Of a stretch of DNA of 56,619 nt, positions 47,997-56,568 are shown one piece after another. The notes below the pieces were generated by a model. That model had not been told where the DNA came from. It did not search any database and saw only the letters and a program-made list of their open reading frames with translations. Position numbers and translations under genes: made by a program. Every line of letters begins with the position of its first letter. The stretch's first letter is position 1. Source of the DNA: Hyphomicrobiales bacterium (lineage in GTDB: Bacteria > Pseudomonadota > Alphaproteobacteria > Rhizobiales > Rhizobiaceae); the NCBI GenBank assembly GCA_900472605.1, contig UCJD01000011.1, forward strand, positions 1 to 56,619. The letters are read 5' to 3'.

Positions 47997-48833
47997 ATGC
48001 TGGATTGGGAAGACCTGCGCCATCTGCTGGCGCTGTCGCAACTCGGAACCTTGTCGGGTGCTGCGCGGGCGCTTGGCGTCGAGCATGCGACGGTGTCGCG
48101 GCGGGTGGCGCATCTGGAACGCGAGATCGGCGCAAGGCTGGTCGATCGACGCGGCCGGCGGATCCTTTTGACGGCGGAGGGCGTGCGTGTCGCTGCGATC
48201 GCCGAGCGCATGAGCGCCGATGCCATGACGATCGCGCGCGGCGGTATCGGCGCCGATCAATCCCATGTCGGCGAGGTCCGCATCAGCGCGCCGCCGGCCT
48301 ATGCAGGCGCGGTTCTGGCGCCGCCGCTAGTGCGGCTGAGAGAGCGCCATCCGGGCATCAGGGTCACACTGATCGGCGAAACGCGGTATGCTTCGCTCGG
48401 GCGGCGGGAGGCCGATATCGCCGTGCGGCTTAACCGGCCCGAGAGCGGTGATCTGACGGTCTCGAAGATCGGCGAGGTGGGTTTCCACGCCTATGCCGCG
48501 CCTGATTATGCCGAGACCATCCAAGAGCGCGACTGGACGTTCGTCGGCTACGACGAAGGGATGGCGTCGTCGCCGCAGGAGGAGCGGCTGGCGGAGATAG
48601 CCGCCGGCCGGCCGATCGCCATCCGGGCCTCGACGCTGGAGTTCCAGCTGGCGGCAGTCAAGGCCGGTGGCGGCGTGGCGCTGCTGCCCGATTTCATCGC
48701 AAACGGGCATGGGTTAACGCGCCTGGATCTTGATGGCGCGGATATCACGCGCGATTTGTGGCTTGTCGTCCATAGCGATATCAAGGACGTGCCGCTGGTG
48801 CGGGCGGTGATGGATGCGCTGCGCGAACGGTGA
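47997..48833 (+). CDS. LysR family transcriptional regulator
   Basis: A 278-residue regulator with an N-terminal winged helix-turn-helix (LLALSQLGTLSGAARALGVEHATVSRRVAHLEREIG, residues about 9-44). An effector domain slightly shorter than usual for LysR follows. It is divergent from the quinone oxidoreductase, which is the likely target together with itself. ATG 47997 lies 95 bases from the neighbour's start, leaving room for one promoter region. The inducer is unknown; quinone or electrophile stress would fit the target. Confidence 0.92.
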   Translation: MLDWEDLRHLLALSQLGTLSGAARALGVEHATVSRRVAHLEREIGARLVDRRGRRILLTAEGVRVAAIAERMSADAMTIARGGIGADQSHVGEVRISAPPAYAGAVLAPPLVRLRERHPGIRVTLIGETRYASLGRREADIAVRLNRPESGDLTVSKIGEVGFHAYAAPDYAETIQERDWTFVGYDEGMASSPQEERLAEIAAGRPIAIRASTLEFQLAAVKAGGGVALLPDFIANGHGLTRLDLDGADITRDLWLVVHSDIKDVPLVRAVMDALRER

Positions 48834-48929
48834 TGCGCGATTGCTCGATGGAGATGTATTTCAGGGTTCGCGGATGTCGGAATAGGTTCAGCCTATCCGT
48901 CCTTGAGGGGAGCACAAGAGGAGGAAGCG

Positions 48930-49526
48930 ATGCGAGAGTTGATCCTGGCCATGGCGATGTCACTCGATGGCTTTGTCAGCGGACCCGAGGGTGAAACCGA
49001 ATGGATTTTCACCGGCGACGAGGAGGCGATCGCCTGGAAGGTCGAGAACGCCTGGAATGCCAGCCTGCACATCATGGGCAGTCGCACCTTCGAGGGGATG
49101 GCGCGTTTCTGGCCGACGGCGACCAACGTGTTCGCACCGGCGATGAACCAGATCCCCAAGGCGGTGTTCTCGGCGAAAGGCGCGGCGATCCTGCCGGACA
49201 AGACCGAGGCGGCGGCATCGGGCGAGCCGCAGCCGGGAGCCGACAGCTGGGGCAAAGCCCATGTGGCGAGCGGCGATCTCGCCGAGGAAATCGCGCGGCT
49301 GAAAGCGGAAGGCGGTAAGCCGATCATCGCCCATGGCGGCGCCACCTTCGCGCGCAGCCTCATCGCCCATGATCTGGTCGATCAGTATATGCTGATGGTC
49401 TATCCACTGGCGCTCGGGCGCGGCCTGCCGATCTTTTCCGATCTCGCGGAGCCGAGGCGGCTGCAACTGGTCAGCTCGCGGGTGTTTCCCAAGGGCGCCA
49501 TCGCGCAGGTCTATCGCCGGGGCTAA
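48930..49526 (+). CDS. Dihydrofolate reductase/RibD C-terminal family protein
   Basis: A 198-residue protein of the RibD C-terminal-like fold: MRELILAMAMSLDGFVSGPEGETEW at the start, ASLHIMGSRTFEGMARFWP (about residues 46-64) and LMVYPLALGRGLPIFSDL near the C-terminus. Such proteins are NADPH-dependent reductases of uncertain substrate (the yyaP/ywjB group), not the housekeeping FolA. ATG 48930 is preceded by GAGGAGGAAGCG; the frame from 48903 is not needed. Its stop region overlaps the convergent guaD stop by four bases (49523-49526). Confidence 0.88.
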   Translation: MRELILAMAMSLDGFVSGPEGETEWIFTGDEEAIAWKVENAWNASLHIMGSRTFEGMARFWPTATNVFAPAMNQIPKAVFSAKGAAILPDKTEAAASGEPQPGADSWGKAHVASGDLAEEIARLKAEGGKPIIAHGGATFARSLIAHDLVDQYMLMVYPLALGRGLPIFSDLAEPRRLQLVSSRVFPKGAIAQVYRRG

Positions 49527-50830
49527 AGCGCCGCCTTTGCCGCCACGCCCGCGACATAGGTCTCGACGATCGCGCGGTCGTCGCCCATGGTCTGCAGCAG
49601 GAAAAGCTCCTCCGGCAGCGTCTTGACCACTTCCATCTTCAACGCCATCGCGGGTGTCGAGGAGGCATCGAGCACCACCACGTCGGCATCGGTGCCGTTG
49701 TCGAGCGTGCCGATGCGGTCGGCGAGCGAGAGCGACTGGGCGTTGCCAAGCGTCATCAGGTAGTAGCTTTCCAGGGGGGTCAGGCGCTCGCCGAGGAGCT
49801 GCTGGATCTTGTAGGCCTCGTCCATGGTGCGCAGCATGGAATAGCTTGAGCCGCCGCCGATATCGGTGGCAACGCCGATCCTGACCGGCTTGTCGCGGCG
49901 CATCAGCGCCTTCAGCGGGAACAGGCCGGAGCCGAGGAAGAGGTTGGAGGTCGGGCAGTGGACGGCGACGGAGCCGGCGTCGCTCATGGCGTCGGCCTCG
50001 CGCTCCGACAGGTGGATGCAGTGGCCGAAGAGCGTCCTGTCTCCCAGCAGACCGTAACGGGCGTAGATATCGGTGTAGTCGATCGCGTCTGGATAGAGCT
50101 CGCAGGTGAACTTGATCTCGTCGTGGTTCTCGGAGAGATGCGTCTGGATGTGGAGGTCTGGAAAGTCGCGGGCGAGCGCCTGCGTCGCTTCCATCTGCTG
50201 CGGCGTCGAGGTGATGGCGAAACGTGGCGTGATGGCGACGTGGTTGCGACCCTTGCCGTGCCAGTCGGCGATGATCTGGCGGGTCTCGTCATAGCCCATC
50301 TGCGGCGTGTCGAGCAGGCCCTGCGGGGCGTTGCGGTCCATCATCACCTTGCCGCCGACCATGCGCATGTTGCGCTTCATGGCTTCGGCGAAGAACGCAT
50401 CGGCGGAGGTCTTGTGCACGGAGCAGTAGGCGACCGCCGTCGTCGTGCCGTGGCGGACGAGCTCGTCGTAGAAGTGCGTGGCGATGCGCTGAGCATGCGC
50501 GCTTTCGACGAAGCGGCACTCCTCGGGGAAGGTATAGGTGTTCAGCCATTCGAGAAGATTGGCGGCGTAGGAGGCGATCACCTGCATCTGCGGGAAGTGC
50601 AGGTGCATGTCGATGAACCCCGGCATGATCAGATGCGGGCGGTGATCGATCTCCAGCGCATCGGCTGCGGCTCTGGCTTTCACTTCGGCATAGGGGCCGC
50701 TTTCGACGATGACGCCATTATCCATCAAAAGGCCGCCATCGGTCTCGTAGCGATAGCTTTCGCTGTCGGTCAGGCTCTGGGGTGCCCTGAGGAAGGAGAG
50801 CAGGCGGCCGCGAAGGAGAGTTTGGGTCAT
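49523..50830 (-). CDS. guaD: Guanine deaminase
   Basis: A 435-residue amidohydrolase of the guanine deaminase family. The metal motif MPGFIDMHLHFPQ (about residues 68-80, with HxHxPQ), VQTHLSENHDEI (near 240-255), FGHCIHLSEREADA and ATDIGGGSSYSML are diagnostic. It deaminates guanine to xanthine in the cytoplasm. It follows the small secreted gene and puuD on the same strand, and xdhC lies nearby, so this is a purine-to-urate degradation block. The frame starts at ATG 50830. Confidence 0.95.
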   Translation of the reverse strand: MTQTLLRGRLLSFLRAPQSLTDSESYRYETDGGLLMDNGVIVESGPYAEVKARAAADALEIDHRPHLIMPGFIDMHLHFPQMQVIASYAANLLEWLNTYTFPEECRFVESAHAQRIATHFYDELVRHGTTTAVAYCSVHKTSADAFFAEAMKRNMRMVGGKVMMDRNAPQGLLDTPQMGYDETRQIIADWHGKGRNHVAITPRFAITSTPQQMEATQALARDFPDLHIQTHLSENHDEIKFTCELYPDAIDYTDIYARYGLLGDRTLFGHCIHLSEREADAMSDAGSVAVHCPTSNLFLGSGLFPLKALMRRDKPVRIGVATDIGGGSSYSMLRTMDEAYKIQQLLGERLTPLESYYLMTLGNAQSLSLADRIGTLDNGTDADVVVLDASSTPAMALKMEVVKTLPEELFLLQTMGDDRAIVETYVAGVAAKAAL

Positions 50831-50880
50831 GGGCGTTCGCCTTTATCGATTGCGTGTCGTCGTCGGTATCAAAGTCGGTC

Positions 50881-51369
50881 TCAGGGAGCCGGCTTGGCGG
50901 GGAGGGCCGCCACCGATGCGGCGCAGCCGTATAATGTCCTGCCCTGAAATACCAGCCTTGCCGCCAGATCGTAACGCTTCGCGGATGCGCCGTCGACGCA
51001 GGTCTCCCTGGTGACTGTCAGCGTGTAACGCGATGGCGGGTGGGTGATGGTCCATGTCGCGCTGTCTTGTGTCGTCGCCATCGGGCCGGGATTGACGGTG
51101 ATGACGTCGTTCTTGCCCGCACGGCTGAAGGTGATCTGATCCTCGCGGATGCGGAGCGCCCAGAAGGGGCCGGTGCCCAGCACATTGACCTCGCCCCAGA
51201 GATCGGTGGGGACGGTGATATCACCAGAGATGTTTGGAGGCACGGTGCCCGTCGTCTTCACGTCTTCCTGCTTTGCAATGGCCTCCTCGGCCCGCGCTTC
51301 CGTCCATGCCAGCCCCAAGAGGGCGATAAGATTGGCCAGAAGCAGGGGGCGGAGGAGGCCTTTGATCAT
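50881..51369 (-). CDS. Exported hypothetical protein in the puuD-guaD operon
   Basis: A 162-residue protein with a Sec-type signal (hydrophobic LLRPLLLANLIALLGLAW, cleavage likely after EARA). The mature part contains GTGPFWALRIREDQITFSR (about residues 65-85) and two cysteines (ETCVDG and YGCAAS) suited to a disulphide, as in the COG3650-type periplasmic proteins. Its start overlaps the puuD stop in an ATGA unit (51366-51369), so it is translationally coupled to a membrane-bound urate enzyme. A helper or lid function for that complex is speculation. Confidence 0.8.
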   Translation of the reverse strand: MIKGLLRPLLLANLIALLGLAWTEARAEEAIAKQEDVKTTGTVPPNISGDITVPTDLWGEVNVLGTGPFWALRIREDQITFSRAGKNDVITVNPGPMATTQDSATWTITHPPSRYTLTVTRETCVDGASAKRYDLAARLVFQGRTLYGCAASVAALPAKPAP

Positions 51370-52610
51370 TCGCGTTTGCCCTCGACAGCACTTTCGAACC
51401 AGGCGACGAGCAGCTTGCGCTCATCGGGCGTTATGTCGGTGACGTTGCCGGGCGGCATGGCGTGGCTGCGGCCGGCCTGGATGTAGATCTCGCGGGCGTG
51501 CGCCGCGATCTCCGCATCGTTTTCGAGGATCACGTTCTTCGGCGGCCGGGCCAGGCCCTCGTAGACGGGCTCGGCTGAATGGCACATGGAACAGCGGGTG
51601 CCGACGAGCTGCTTGACGGCGGGGAAATGCGGGTCGCCGGCGAATTGCTGGAACGCCGGGGCGACGGTTTCGGCGGCGGCGTCCTTCTCGCCGGTCAGCA
51701 CCTTGGGTACGGTCGAGAGCCACATGATCAGGATGAACAGGATCACGGTGGCAAGCCACGTCCAGGTCGGGCGGCCCTTGCGCGCATGCGTGGTGTTGAA
51801 CCAGTAGCGAATGGTGACGCCCATGAGGAACACCAGCGCCGCGATCACCCAGTTGTAGGCCGTGCCGAAGGCCAGCGGATAGTGGTTCGACAGCATGAAG
51901 AAGATGACTGGCAGCGTCAGGTAGTTGTTGTGCAGCGAGCGCTGCTTGGCGATCGCCCCGTATTTCGCATCCGGCGTGCGGCCGGCGATGAGATCGGCGA
52001 CGACGATCTTCTGGTTGGGGATGATGATCATGAAGACGTTGGCCGACATGATCGTCGCCGTAAAGGCGCCGAGATGCAGGAAGGCGGCGCGGCCGGTGAA
52101 GAGCTGCGTATAGCCCCAGGCCATGAACACCAGCACGGCATAGAGCACCACCATCAGCCCCCAGGTGTTCCGGCCGATCGGCGACTTGCAGAGCAGGTCG
52201 TAGACGATCCAGCCGATTGCCAGCGAGGCAAGCGAGATGGCAATGGCGACGGGGGCGCTGACGTCGAGCACGTGGCGATCGATCAGGAACAGATCGGCGC
52301 CGCCGTAATAGACGATACAGAGCATGAGGAAGCCGGAGAGCCAGGTGAAATAGCTCTCGTACTTGAACCAGGTCAGGTGCTCGGGCATCTCAGCCGGCGC
52401 CACCAGATATTTCTGAATATGGTAGAACCCGCCGCCATGCACCTGCCACTCTTCGCCATAGGCGCCGACGGGCAGATGCGGACGCTTCACCAGGCCGAGA
52501 TCGAGCGCGATGAAATAGAAGGACGAGCCGATCCAGGCAACGGCGGTGATGACGTGGAACCAGCGGGCCGCAAAGGCCAGCCATTCCCACGCGATGGCGT
52601 ATTCATACAT
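51366..52610 (-). CDS. puuD: Urate hydroxylase PuuD (membrane urate oxidase with cytochrome c domain)
   Basis: A 414-residue inner-membrane protein. About eight or nine hydrophobic segments (starting AWEWLAFAARWFHVITAVAWIGSSFYFIALDL) are followed by a C-terminal periplasmic cytochrome c motif CSMCHS near residue 337. This is the PuuD urate hydroxylase layout, in which urate is oxidised with electrons passed to cytochrome c rather than making peroxide. It is the first gene of puuD, the exported protein and guaD on the minus strand. From memory PuuD was described in Agrobacterium, which suits the inferred host group. Confidence 0.93.
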   Translation of the reverse strand: MYEYAIAWEWLAFAARWFHVITAVAWIGSSFYFIALDLGLVKRPHLPVGAYGEEWQVHGGGFYHIQKYLVAPAEMPEHLTWFKYESYFTWLSGFLMLCIVYYGGADLFLIDRHVLDVSAPVAIAISLASLAIGWIVYDLLCKSPIGRNTWGLMVVLYAVLVFMAWGYTQLFTGRAAFLHLGAFTATIMSANVFMIIIPNQKIVVADLIAGRTPDAKYGAIAKQRSLHNNYLTLPVIFFMLSNHYPLAFGTAYNWVIAALVFLMGVTIRYWFNTTHARKGRPTWTWLATVILFILIMWLSTVPKVLTGEKDAAAETVAPAFQQFAGDPHFPAVKQLVGTRCSMCHSAEPVYEGLARPPKNVILENDAEIAAHAREIYIQAGRSHAMPPGNVTDITPDERKLLVAWFESAVEGKRE

Positions 52611-52709
52611 TCAGTTCCCCTGCTTGTTCTCCGATTCAGCAGTGTGCAGAATGTTTGGGCGGGAGAAAAGGGGGATTAGGGCAACACCGCCACGTTGTGG
52701 GCGCGGAAA

Positions 52710-53351
52710 TCACGGCTTTCGGACGTAGAGCGGGTCTTCGGGCAGCGGATCGGGCACTTTCGACTTTCCGTGCTCGTTCACACCGGCACCAATCTCGATG
52801 ACCATCCAGATGTCGCTTGCGTTCTCGATGCCGAACGCCGTCTCCAGAATGTCGATGAAGGCTCTGGTCGAGAGGATGTCGAGATTGAGGTTCTCGGTCT
52901 GTCTCAGCGCCGCCCGCGCTTTGCGGTCATCGACAAGAAGGACTACGGCTTCGCTGTCCTCAACGACGGTTTCGGCGACCGTGAGAACGTCGAGCAGGCT
53001 GTAGTCGCCGCGTCCTTTCCAGCTCGGCTTCAGGTCCGGTGCACTGCCTCCCATGCGCCAGTTCGTCACGGCCTTTTTGTATTCGCGGCCGACGGCGGTC
53101 TCCATGACCCTGATGCGATGCCTGTTGTCGGCAAGCCAGTCAGCTAGCAGCTTTCGTTGTTCTGTGCGGGGATCGTCGTCAGGATCGGGGTCGCGCGTCG
53201 CCTCGATCGCGACCATATCGGTGATCCAGACCTCGACCTGCGGCACGAACAGATAATCCAGCGCATCCGGTCCTGCCATGGAAAGCAGGGAGAGCGGCGA
53301 TGTGTCGGGGATGAGCAGGCGAGGGATGCGCGCGATCTTCTCGTCCATCAA
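52710..53351 (-). CDS. PIN domain toxin (VapC-like, long form)
   Basis: A 213-residue PIN-like protein. LIPDTSPLSLLSMAG puts the first acidic residue at Asp16. WITDMVAIEATRDPD supplies the central Glu, and VLLVDDRKARAALRQ the C-terminal Asp. It is longer than the usual VapC of about 130 residues, with a charged insert around residues 54-110. PIN toxins are Mg-dependent RNases. Its ATG overlaps the antitoxin stop (ATGA, 53348-53351), the order antitoxin then toxin being standard. Confidence 0.8.
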   Translation of the reverse strand: MMDEKIARIPRLLIPDTSPLSLLSMAGPDALDYLFVPQVEVWITDMVAIEATRDPDPDDDPRTEQRKLLADWLADNRHRIRVMETAVGREYKKAVTNWRMGGSAPDLKPSWKGRGDYSLLDVLTVAETVVEDSEAVVLLVDDRKARAALRQTENLNLDILSTRAFIDILETAFGIENASDIWMVIEIGAGVNEHGKSKVPDPLPEDPLYVRKP

Positions 53352-53689
53352 CGCAGTCTCCAGCGGCGCATCGCGTTGTCGACTTCGCGCGCGATCTCCT
53401 CGGGATGCTTTCCACTGAGCGCGTCGTTCGCCATCTGATTGATGTAGCCGGGATCTCGGGTGTCGTAGCCTAGCGGGTCTGCAACGCGGCGATGAAGCGT
53501 GGGGCGCGATTTGCGCACCTCTTTCGGCACGGGCTCGCCGGCGGCCGTCTTCAGCCGAATGAACTCCTCCGCCGACATCACGACGGCGCGTGGCTGATCC
53601 CGATTGGTCACTAGAACCGCCTCGACATCGGCCGTTCTCAAAACGTCGCCGAGATTTTTCTGCAGGTTGATCGAGCGAATGGTCTGCAT
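53348..53689 (-). CDS. Phd/YefM-type antitoxin
   Basis: A 113-residue antitoxin. The N-terminal half is Phd/YefM-like: MQTIRSINLQKNLGDVLRTADVEAVLVTNRDQPRAVVMSAEEF, a dimeric DNA-binding fold. The C-terminal half (about 55 residues, charged, with YINQMANDALSGKHPEE) would wrap the toxin. ATG 53689 gives the family start; the frame to 53707 is longer by six residues. A TTTACGTAAA palindrome just upstream is the expected autoregulatory operator. Confidence 0.85.
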   Translation of the reverse strand: MQTIRSINLQKNLGDVLRTADVEAVLVTNRDQPRAVVMSAEEFIRLKTAAGEPVPKEVRKSRPTLHRRVADPLGYDTRDPGYINQMANDALSGKHPEEIAREVDNAMRRWRLR

Positions 53690-53707
53690 ATTGGGCGCTC
53701 CCACCAT

Positions 53708-53726
53708 TTTACGTAAATTTACATAA
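53708..53726. promoter_or_regulatory. Palindromic operator of the toxin-antitoxin unit
   Basis: TTTACGTAAA (53708-53717) is a perfect 10-bp palindrome, followed directly by a second half-match TTTACATAA (53718-53726). It sits 18 bases upstream of the antitoxin ATG in an AT-rich patch that also offers a promoter -10 element. Phd/YefM proteins bind such repeats to repress their own operon. Confidence 0.6.
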
Positions 53727-53904
53727 TATCGGTCCGGCGCGCAAATATTTCATGCCTCCGTGTGCGTCGGTCGCGGTGAAGCAAAGCCGATCAATCCGCC
53801 CGCCATTGAAATGCCAAGACTTCATTACAGTTTTATGCAAGGCCGCCGGGACGAGGGGAAACCGCATCGGCGTGGCGGCGCATTCATCGACGGAGAAGAT
53901 GCCG

Positions 53905-54267
53905 ATGCGCAGTATTCTTGTGGTTGTGATGATTGCCTTTTCGTTCTGTGTCCAAATCCCCGGCGTCCAAACCAGTGGCGCCCAGGCCCATGACGCGCCG
54001 TCCGGCTGGGCTTACGAGCCCTATTGTTGCAACGGCGACAACGAGACGGGTGATTGTCAGATGATCCCGCCGAAGAGCGTCGCGATCACGCCGAACGGCT
54101 ATCGGGTGACGCTTTTGCCGGGTGACCACCGGCTCGTCACCCACGCCCACGTCTTCCTGCTGCCGATGGGCCGCGCGATGAAATCGGGCGATGGCGATTA
54201 CCATCTCTGCCTGTTTCCCAACGAGGATACGCCGCGCTGCTTCTACGCGCCCGAAATGGGCTACTAG
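53905..54267 (+). CDS. Small secreted hypothetical protein
   Basis: A 120-residue protein with a signal peptide (MRSILVVVMIAFSFCV, cleavage likely after GAQA). The mature part has SGWAYEPYCCNGDNETGDCQ and CLFPNEDTPRCFYAP, five cysteines that could form disulphides, and no membrane segment. ATG 53905 is favoured by spacing from GGAGAAG; ATG 53899 adds two residues. The TAG stop is part of the terminal repeat of the adjacent MITE-like element. Function unknown; similar small periplasmic proteins are common in Rhizobiales. Confidence 0.8.
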   Translation: MRSILVVVMIAFSFCVQIPGVQTSGAQAHDAPSGWAYEPYCCNGDNETGDCQMIPPKSVAITPNGYRVTLLPGDHRLVTHAHVFLLPMGRAMKSGDGDYHLCLFPNEDTPRCFYAPEMGY

Positions 54268-54560
54268 AGCCTTTCCTGGTTAGATTGAAACATTCTGTTG
54301 GCTCAAACGGAGTCGGATGGTCGTCCGGCCGGCGCGCGTCGTAGCCAACGCATACGGCCAAGCCGGCCGGACGATCAGGCGGCCCGTTTCAGCCAACCCC
54401 CGCTGGTTTGCTTCGCAAACCGGCTAGGGCCGGGCATCTTTCCGCCAGGATCAAAGGCGATCGGCTCGACCGTACCCGGGGTATGCCCTTCGCCAACCGC
54501 CTTTGCCCTGACGAAAACCTGCTCCGGCAGAATGCTTCAATCTAACCAGGAAAGGCTCTA
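54265..54560. repeat. MITE-like palindromic element with 33-bp terminal inverted repeats
   Basis: TAGAGCCTTTCCTGGTTAGA and following bases (54265-54299) are repeated inverted at 54526-54560, with a single mismatch over about 33 bases. The ends read TAG on both strands. Inside are a perfect 13-bp dyad, TCGTCCGGCCGGC (54321-54333) with GCCGGCCGGACGA (54362-54374), and a small hairpin GGTTTGC (54405-54411) with GCAAACC (54415-54421). No transposase frame fits in 296 bases. The arrangement resembles the RIME or other small intergenic repeats described in Rhizobium. It separates two convergent genes and both of their TAG stops lie in its terminal bases. Confidence 0.85.
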
Positions 54561-55460
54561 AGCAGCACCCTTGTCGCGGGCGATCTCCTCGAGGATCCAG
54601 TTTCTGAACGCCTTGATCTTCGGGACGTTGCGGCGATTTTCGGCGTAGACCAGCCAGTAGCCGCGATCATCCGTGCAGGTCATCTTGAAGGGCTGGTAGA
54701 GGCGCCCCTGGGCGATCTCTTCGCCGTAGAAGGCGGGTGTCAGGATGGCGACGCCTTGGCCGGCCATCGCCGCACTCGCCTCGAAGGTCTGCGAGCCGTA
54801 CTGGCTGCGCGGGCGCGATTCCAGGGCGTGATCGACCAAGCCCGATGCCGCGAACCAGATTTGCCACCAGGGATCAGTGGCGCCGATGATCGGCAGCTTC
54901 ATCAGGTCCTCGGGCTTGTGGATGCCGCCGACGCTTTCTGCGAGCTTCGGGCTCAGCATCGGCGTGAAGTCGACATCGAGCAGCTTGTCGGCGGCGAGAC
55001 CGCGCCACTTGCCGTCGCCGGAGCGGATGGCGACGTCGACGGGTTCGCGGGTGAAGTCGATCAGCGCCTCGGACGTCGATAGCCGCACGGCGACCAGCGG
55101 ATGCCGGAGCTGGAAGGTGCCGAGGCGGCGCGCCAGCCAATGCGAGGCGAATGTGGCGATGGTGTTGATCAGAAGCGTCGATTCGATCTCGCCGCGCGCC
55201 TCGGCCAGCGCCTCGTTGAGCAACAGGAAGGCCTCGGCGACCTTGGGTAGCAGCTGCTCGCCGGTATCGGTCAGGCTGATCTGGCGCGGGCGGCGCAAAA
55301 AGAGCGGCTCGCCGATGTTTTCTTCGAGAAGCTTCACCTGATAGCTCACCGCCGTCTGCGTCATGCCGAGCTCGTCGCCGGCCTTGGTGAAGCTGCCAAG
55401 TCTCGCGACGGCCTCGAAGACGCGCAGCGCATTCAGCGGAACCTGCCTGGACAGCTTCAT
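54558..55460 (-). CDS. LysR family regulator, GcvA-like
   Basis: A 300-residue LysR regulator. The DNA-binding domain begins LNALRVFEAVARLGSFTKAGDELGMTQTAVSYQVKLLEENIG, near residues 8-49, of the GcvA type. The C-terminal effector lobe has the DPWWQIWFAASG pattern seen in that subgroup. ATG 55460 (MKLSRQVPLNALRVFE) is preferred to the frame start at 55481. It is divergent from the DUF1127-like gene 101 bases away and may regulate that gene. Its TAG stop overlaps the MITE-like element. Confidence 0.92.
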   Translation of the reverse strand: MKLSRQVPLNALRVFEAVARLGSFTKAGDELGMTQTAVSYQVKLLEENIGEPLFLRRPRQISLTDTGEQLLPKVAEAFLLLNEALAEARGEIESTLLINTIATFASHWLARRLGTFQLRHPLVAVRLSTSEALIDFTREPVDVAIRSGDGKWRGLAADKLLDVDFTPMLSPKLAESVGGIHKPEDLMKLPIIGATDPWWQIWFAASGLVDHALESRPRSQYGSQTFEASAAMAGQGVAILTPAFYGEEIAQGRLYQPFKMTCTDDRGYWLVYAENRRNVPKIKAFRNWILEEIARDKGAA

Positions 55461-55561
55461 GGATAAGTTCTCTTTATGCATGCAGATGGTTGTTCGATTG
55501 GAATTGCAGCATTTTCAGGCGCAGACTGCAAGTCATCAGATCAGATTATCGAGGTGATGTC

Positions 55562-55777
55562 ATGGCTTGCGTAACGAACGAGCATATCGGCCAACGGGTG
55601 GCCGAACCGACCCACAGCACGGCGTTCGAATGGCTGGCGCATCTGTTGAGAGGGCTTGCCGTGCGTCTTGCGCGGCCGGACCGGCTGGATCTCGAGGGCA
55701 TGCCGGATCGCGTCAAGCGCGACCTCGGCTTCATGGATGGGCGCGAGCCCTATGTCGAGGATGCGCGGACACGGTAG
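55562..55777 (+). CDS. DUF1127-like small protein
   Basis: A 71-residue basic protein. LEGMPDRVKRDLGFMDGREP in the C-terminal half resembles the DUF1127 signature (a Leu/Pro-rich helix ending in RDLG(F/L)). The N-terminal half is an amphipathic helix (FEWLAHLLRGLAVRLARP). Such small proteins in Rhizobiaceae have been linked to regulation of carbon, phosphate or RNA metabolism. A GAGGTGATGTC leader precedes ATG 55562. It overlaps the convergent xdhC stop by 28 bases. The family match is by eye and moderate. Confidence 0.65.
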   Translation: MACVTNEHIGQRVAEPTHSTAFEWLAHLLRGLAVRLARPDRLDLEGMPDRVKRDLGFMDGREPYVEDARTR

Positions 55778-56568
55778 GCGGCAAGCGCAGTCAGGATTTC
55801 GGCCGCGGTCATGGCGGCGATCACTTCCGGCCGCTTGTCGCGCACCTTTTGACCGCCGATCGGCAATGTCAGCCGCTCGATCCATTCTTTCTCGCCACCC
55901 GCCTCGCGCTGCAGCCAGCTTGCAAAAGTGGCGCGCTTGGTGGCCGAGCCGATCATGCCGGTATAGGCGAGGTCGGTGCGGGCGAGCGCCTCGCGGGCGA
56001 TCAGGAAATCGAGCGCATGGTCGTGGGTGAGGATGACGACGACGGCGCCCGCGCGCATGTCTTGCACCAGCGCTTCGGGCATGGCGACGAGCCGGGCGTC
56101 GATCCCTTCGGGCAGATGCGCGAGTTCCTGCTCGCGGGTTTCGATGACGGTGACCGACAGCGGCAACGGCGACAGCGCGATCGCCAGCGCATGGCCGACA
56201 TGACCGGCGCCGAAGATGAAGACGTCGGGCCGGTGCCCGGCCTCGTCACTCTCGCGGGCCTGCAGTTCACTGACGACGTCGGCGGTGACCCGGCGGAAGC
56301 TCAGCTGCGTGCGGCCGCCGCAGCATTGGCCGATCTCCGGGCCGAGCGGGATATCCATCGTGGCGCTGGCGGCGCGGCCGACAAGCATGTCGCGGGCGTT
56401 CGCGATCGCCATGTACTCGAACTGGCCACCGCCGACGGTGCCCCAGATCGTGTCGGGCGACACCAGCATGAAGGTGCCGGCCTCGCGCGGGGTGGAGCCC
56501 TGGGTGGCGATAACGTCGATGAGAATGGTATCGGGGTTGCGGGAGAGGAAGTGGGGGAGAGGGGTCAT
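55750..56568 (-). CDS. xdhC: Xanthine dehydrogenase accessory protein XdhC
   Basis: A 272-residue XdhC. WGTVGGGQFEYMAIANAR (about residues 42-59), PLGPEIGQCCGG (near 75-86) and the Rossmann FIFGAGHVGHALAIALSPL (about 117-135) are all characteristic, with GMIGSATKRATF near the C-terminus. XdhC inserts or protects the molybdenum cofactor with its terminal sulphur in xanthine dehydrogenase. The enzyme subunits xdhA and xdhB are expected upstream, outside the window. It belongs functionally with guaD and puuD: guanine to xanthine to urate and on. The start ATG is 56568. Confidence 0.94.
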   Translation of the reverse strand: MTPLPHFLSRNPDTILIDVIATQGSTPREAGTFMLVSPDTIWGTVGGGQFEYMAIANARDMLVGRAASATMDIPLGPEIGQCCGGRTQLSFRRVTADVVSELQARESDEAGHRPDVFIFGAGHVGHALAIALSPLPLSVTVIETREQELAHLPEGIDARLVAMPEALVQDMRAGAVVVILTHDHALDFLIAREALARTDLAYTGMIGSATKRATFASWLQREAGGEKEWIERLTLPIGGQKVRDKRPEVIAAMTAAEILTALAAYRVRASST

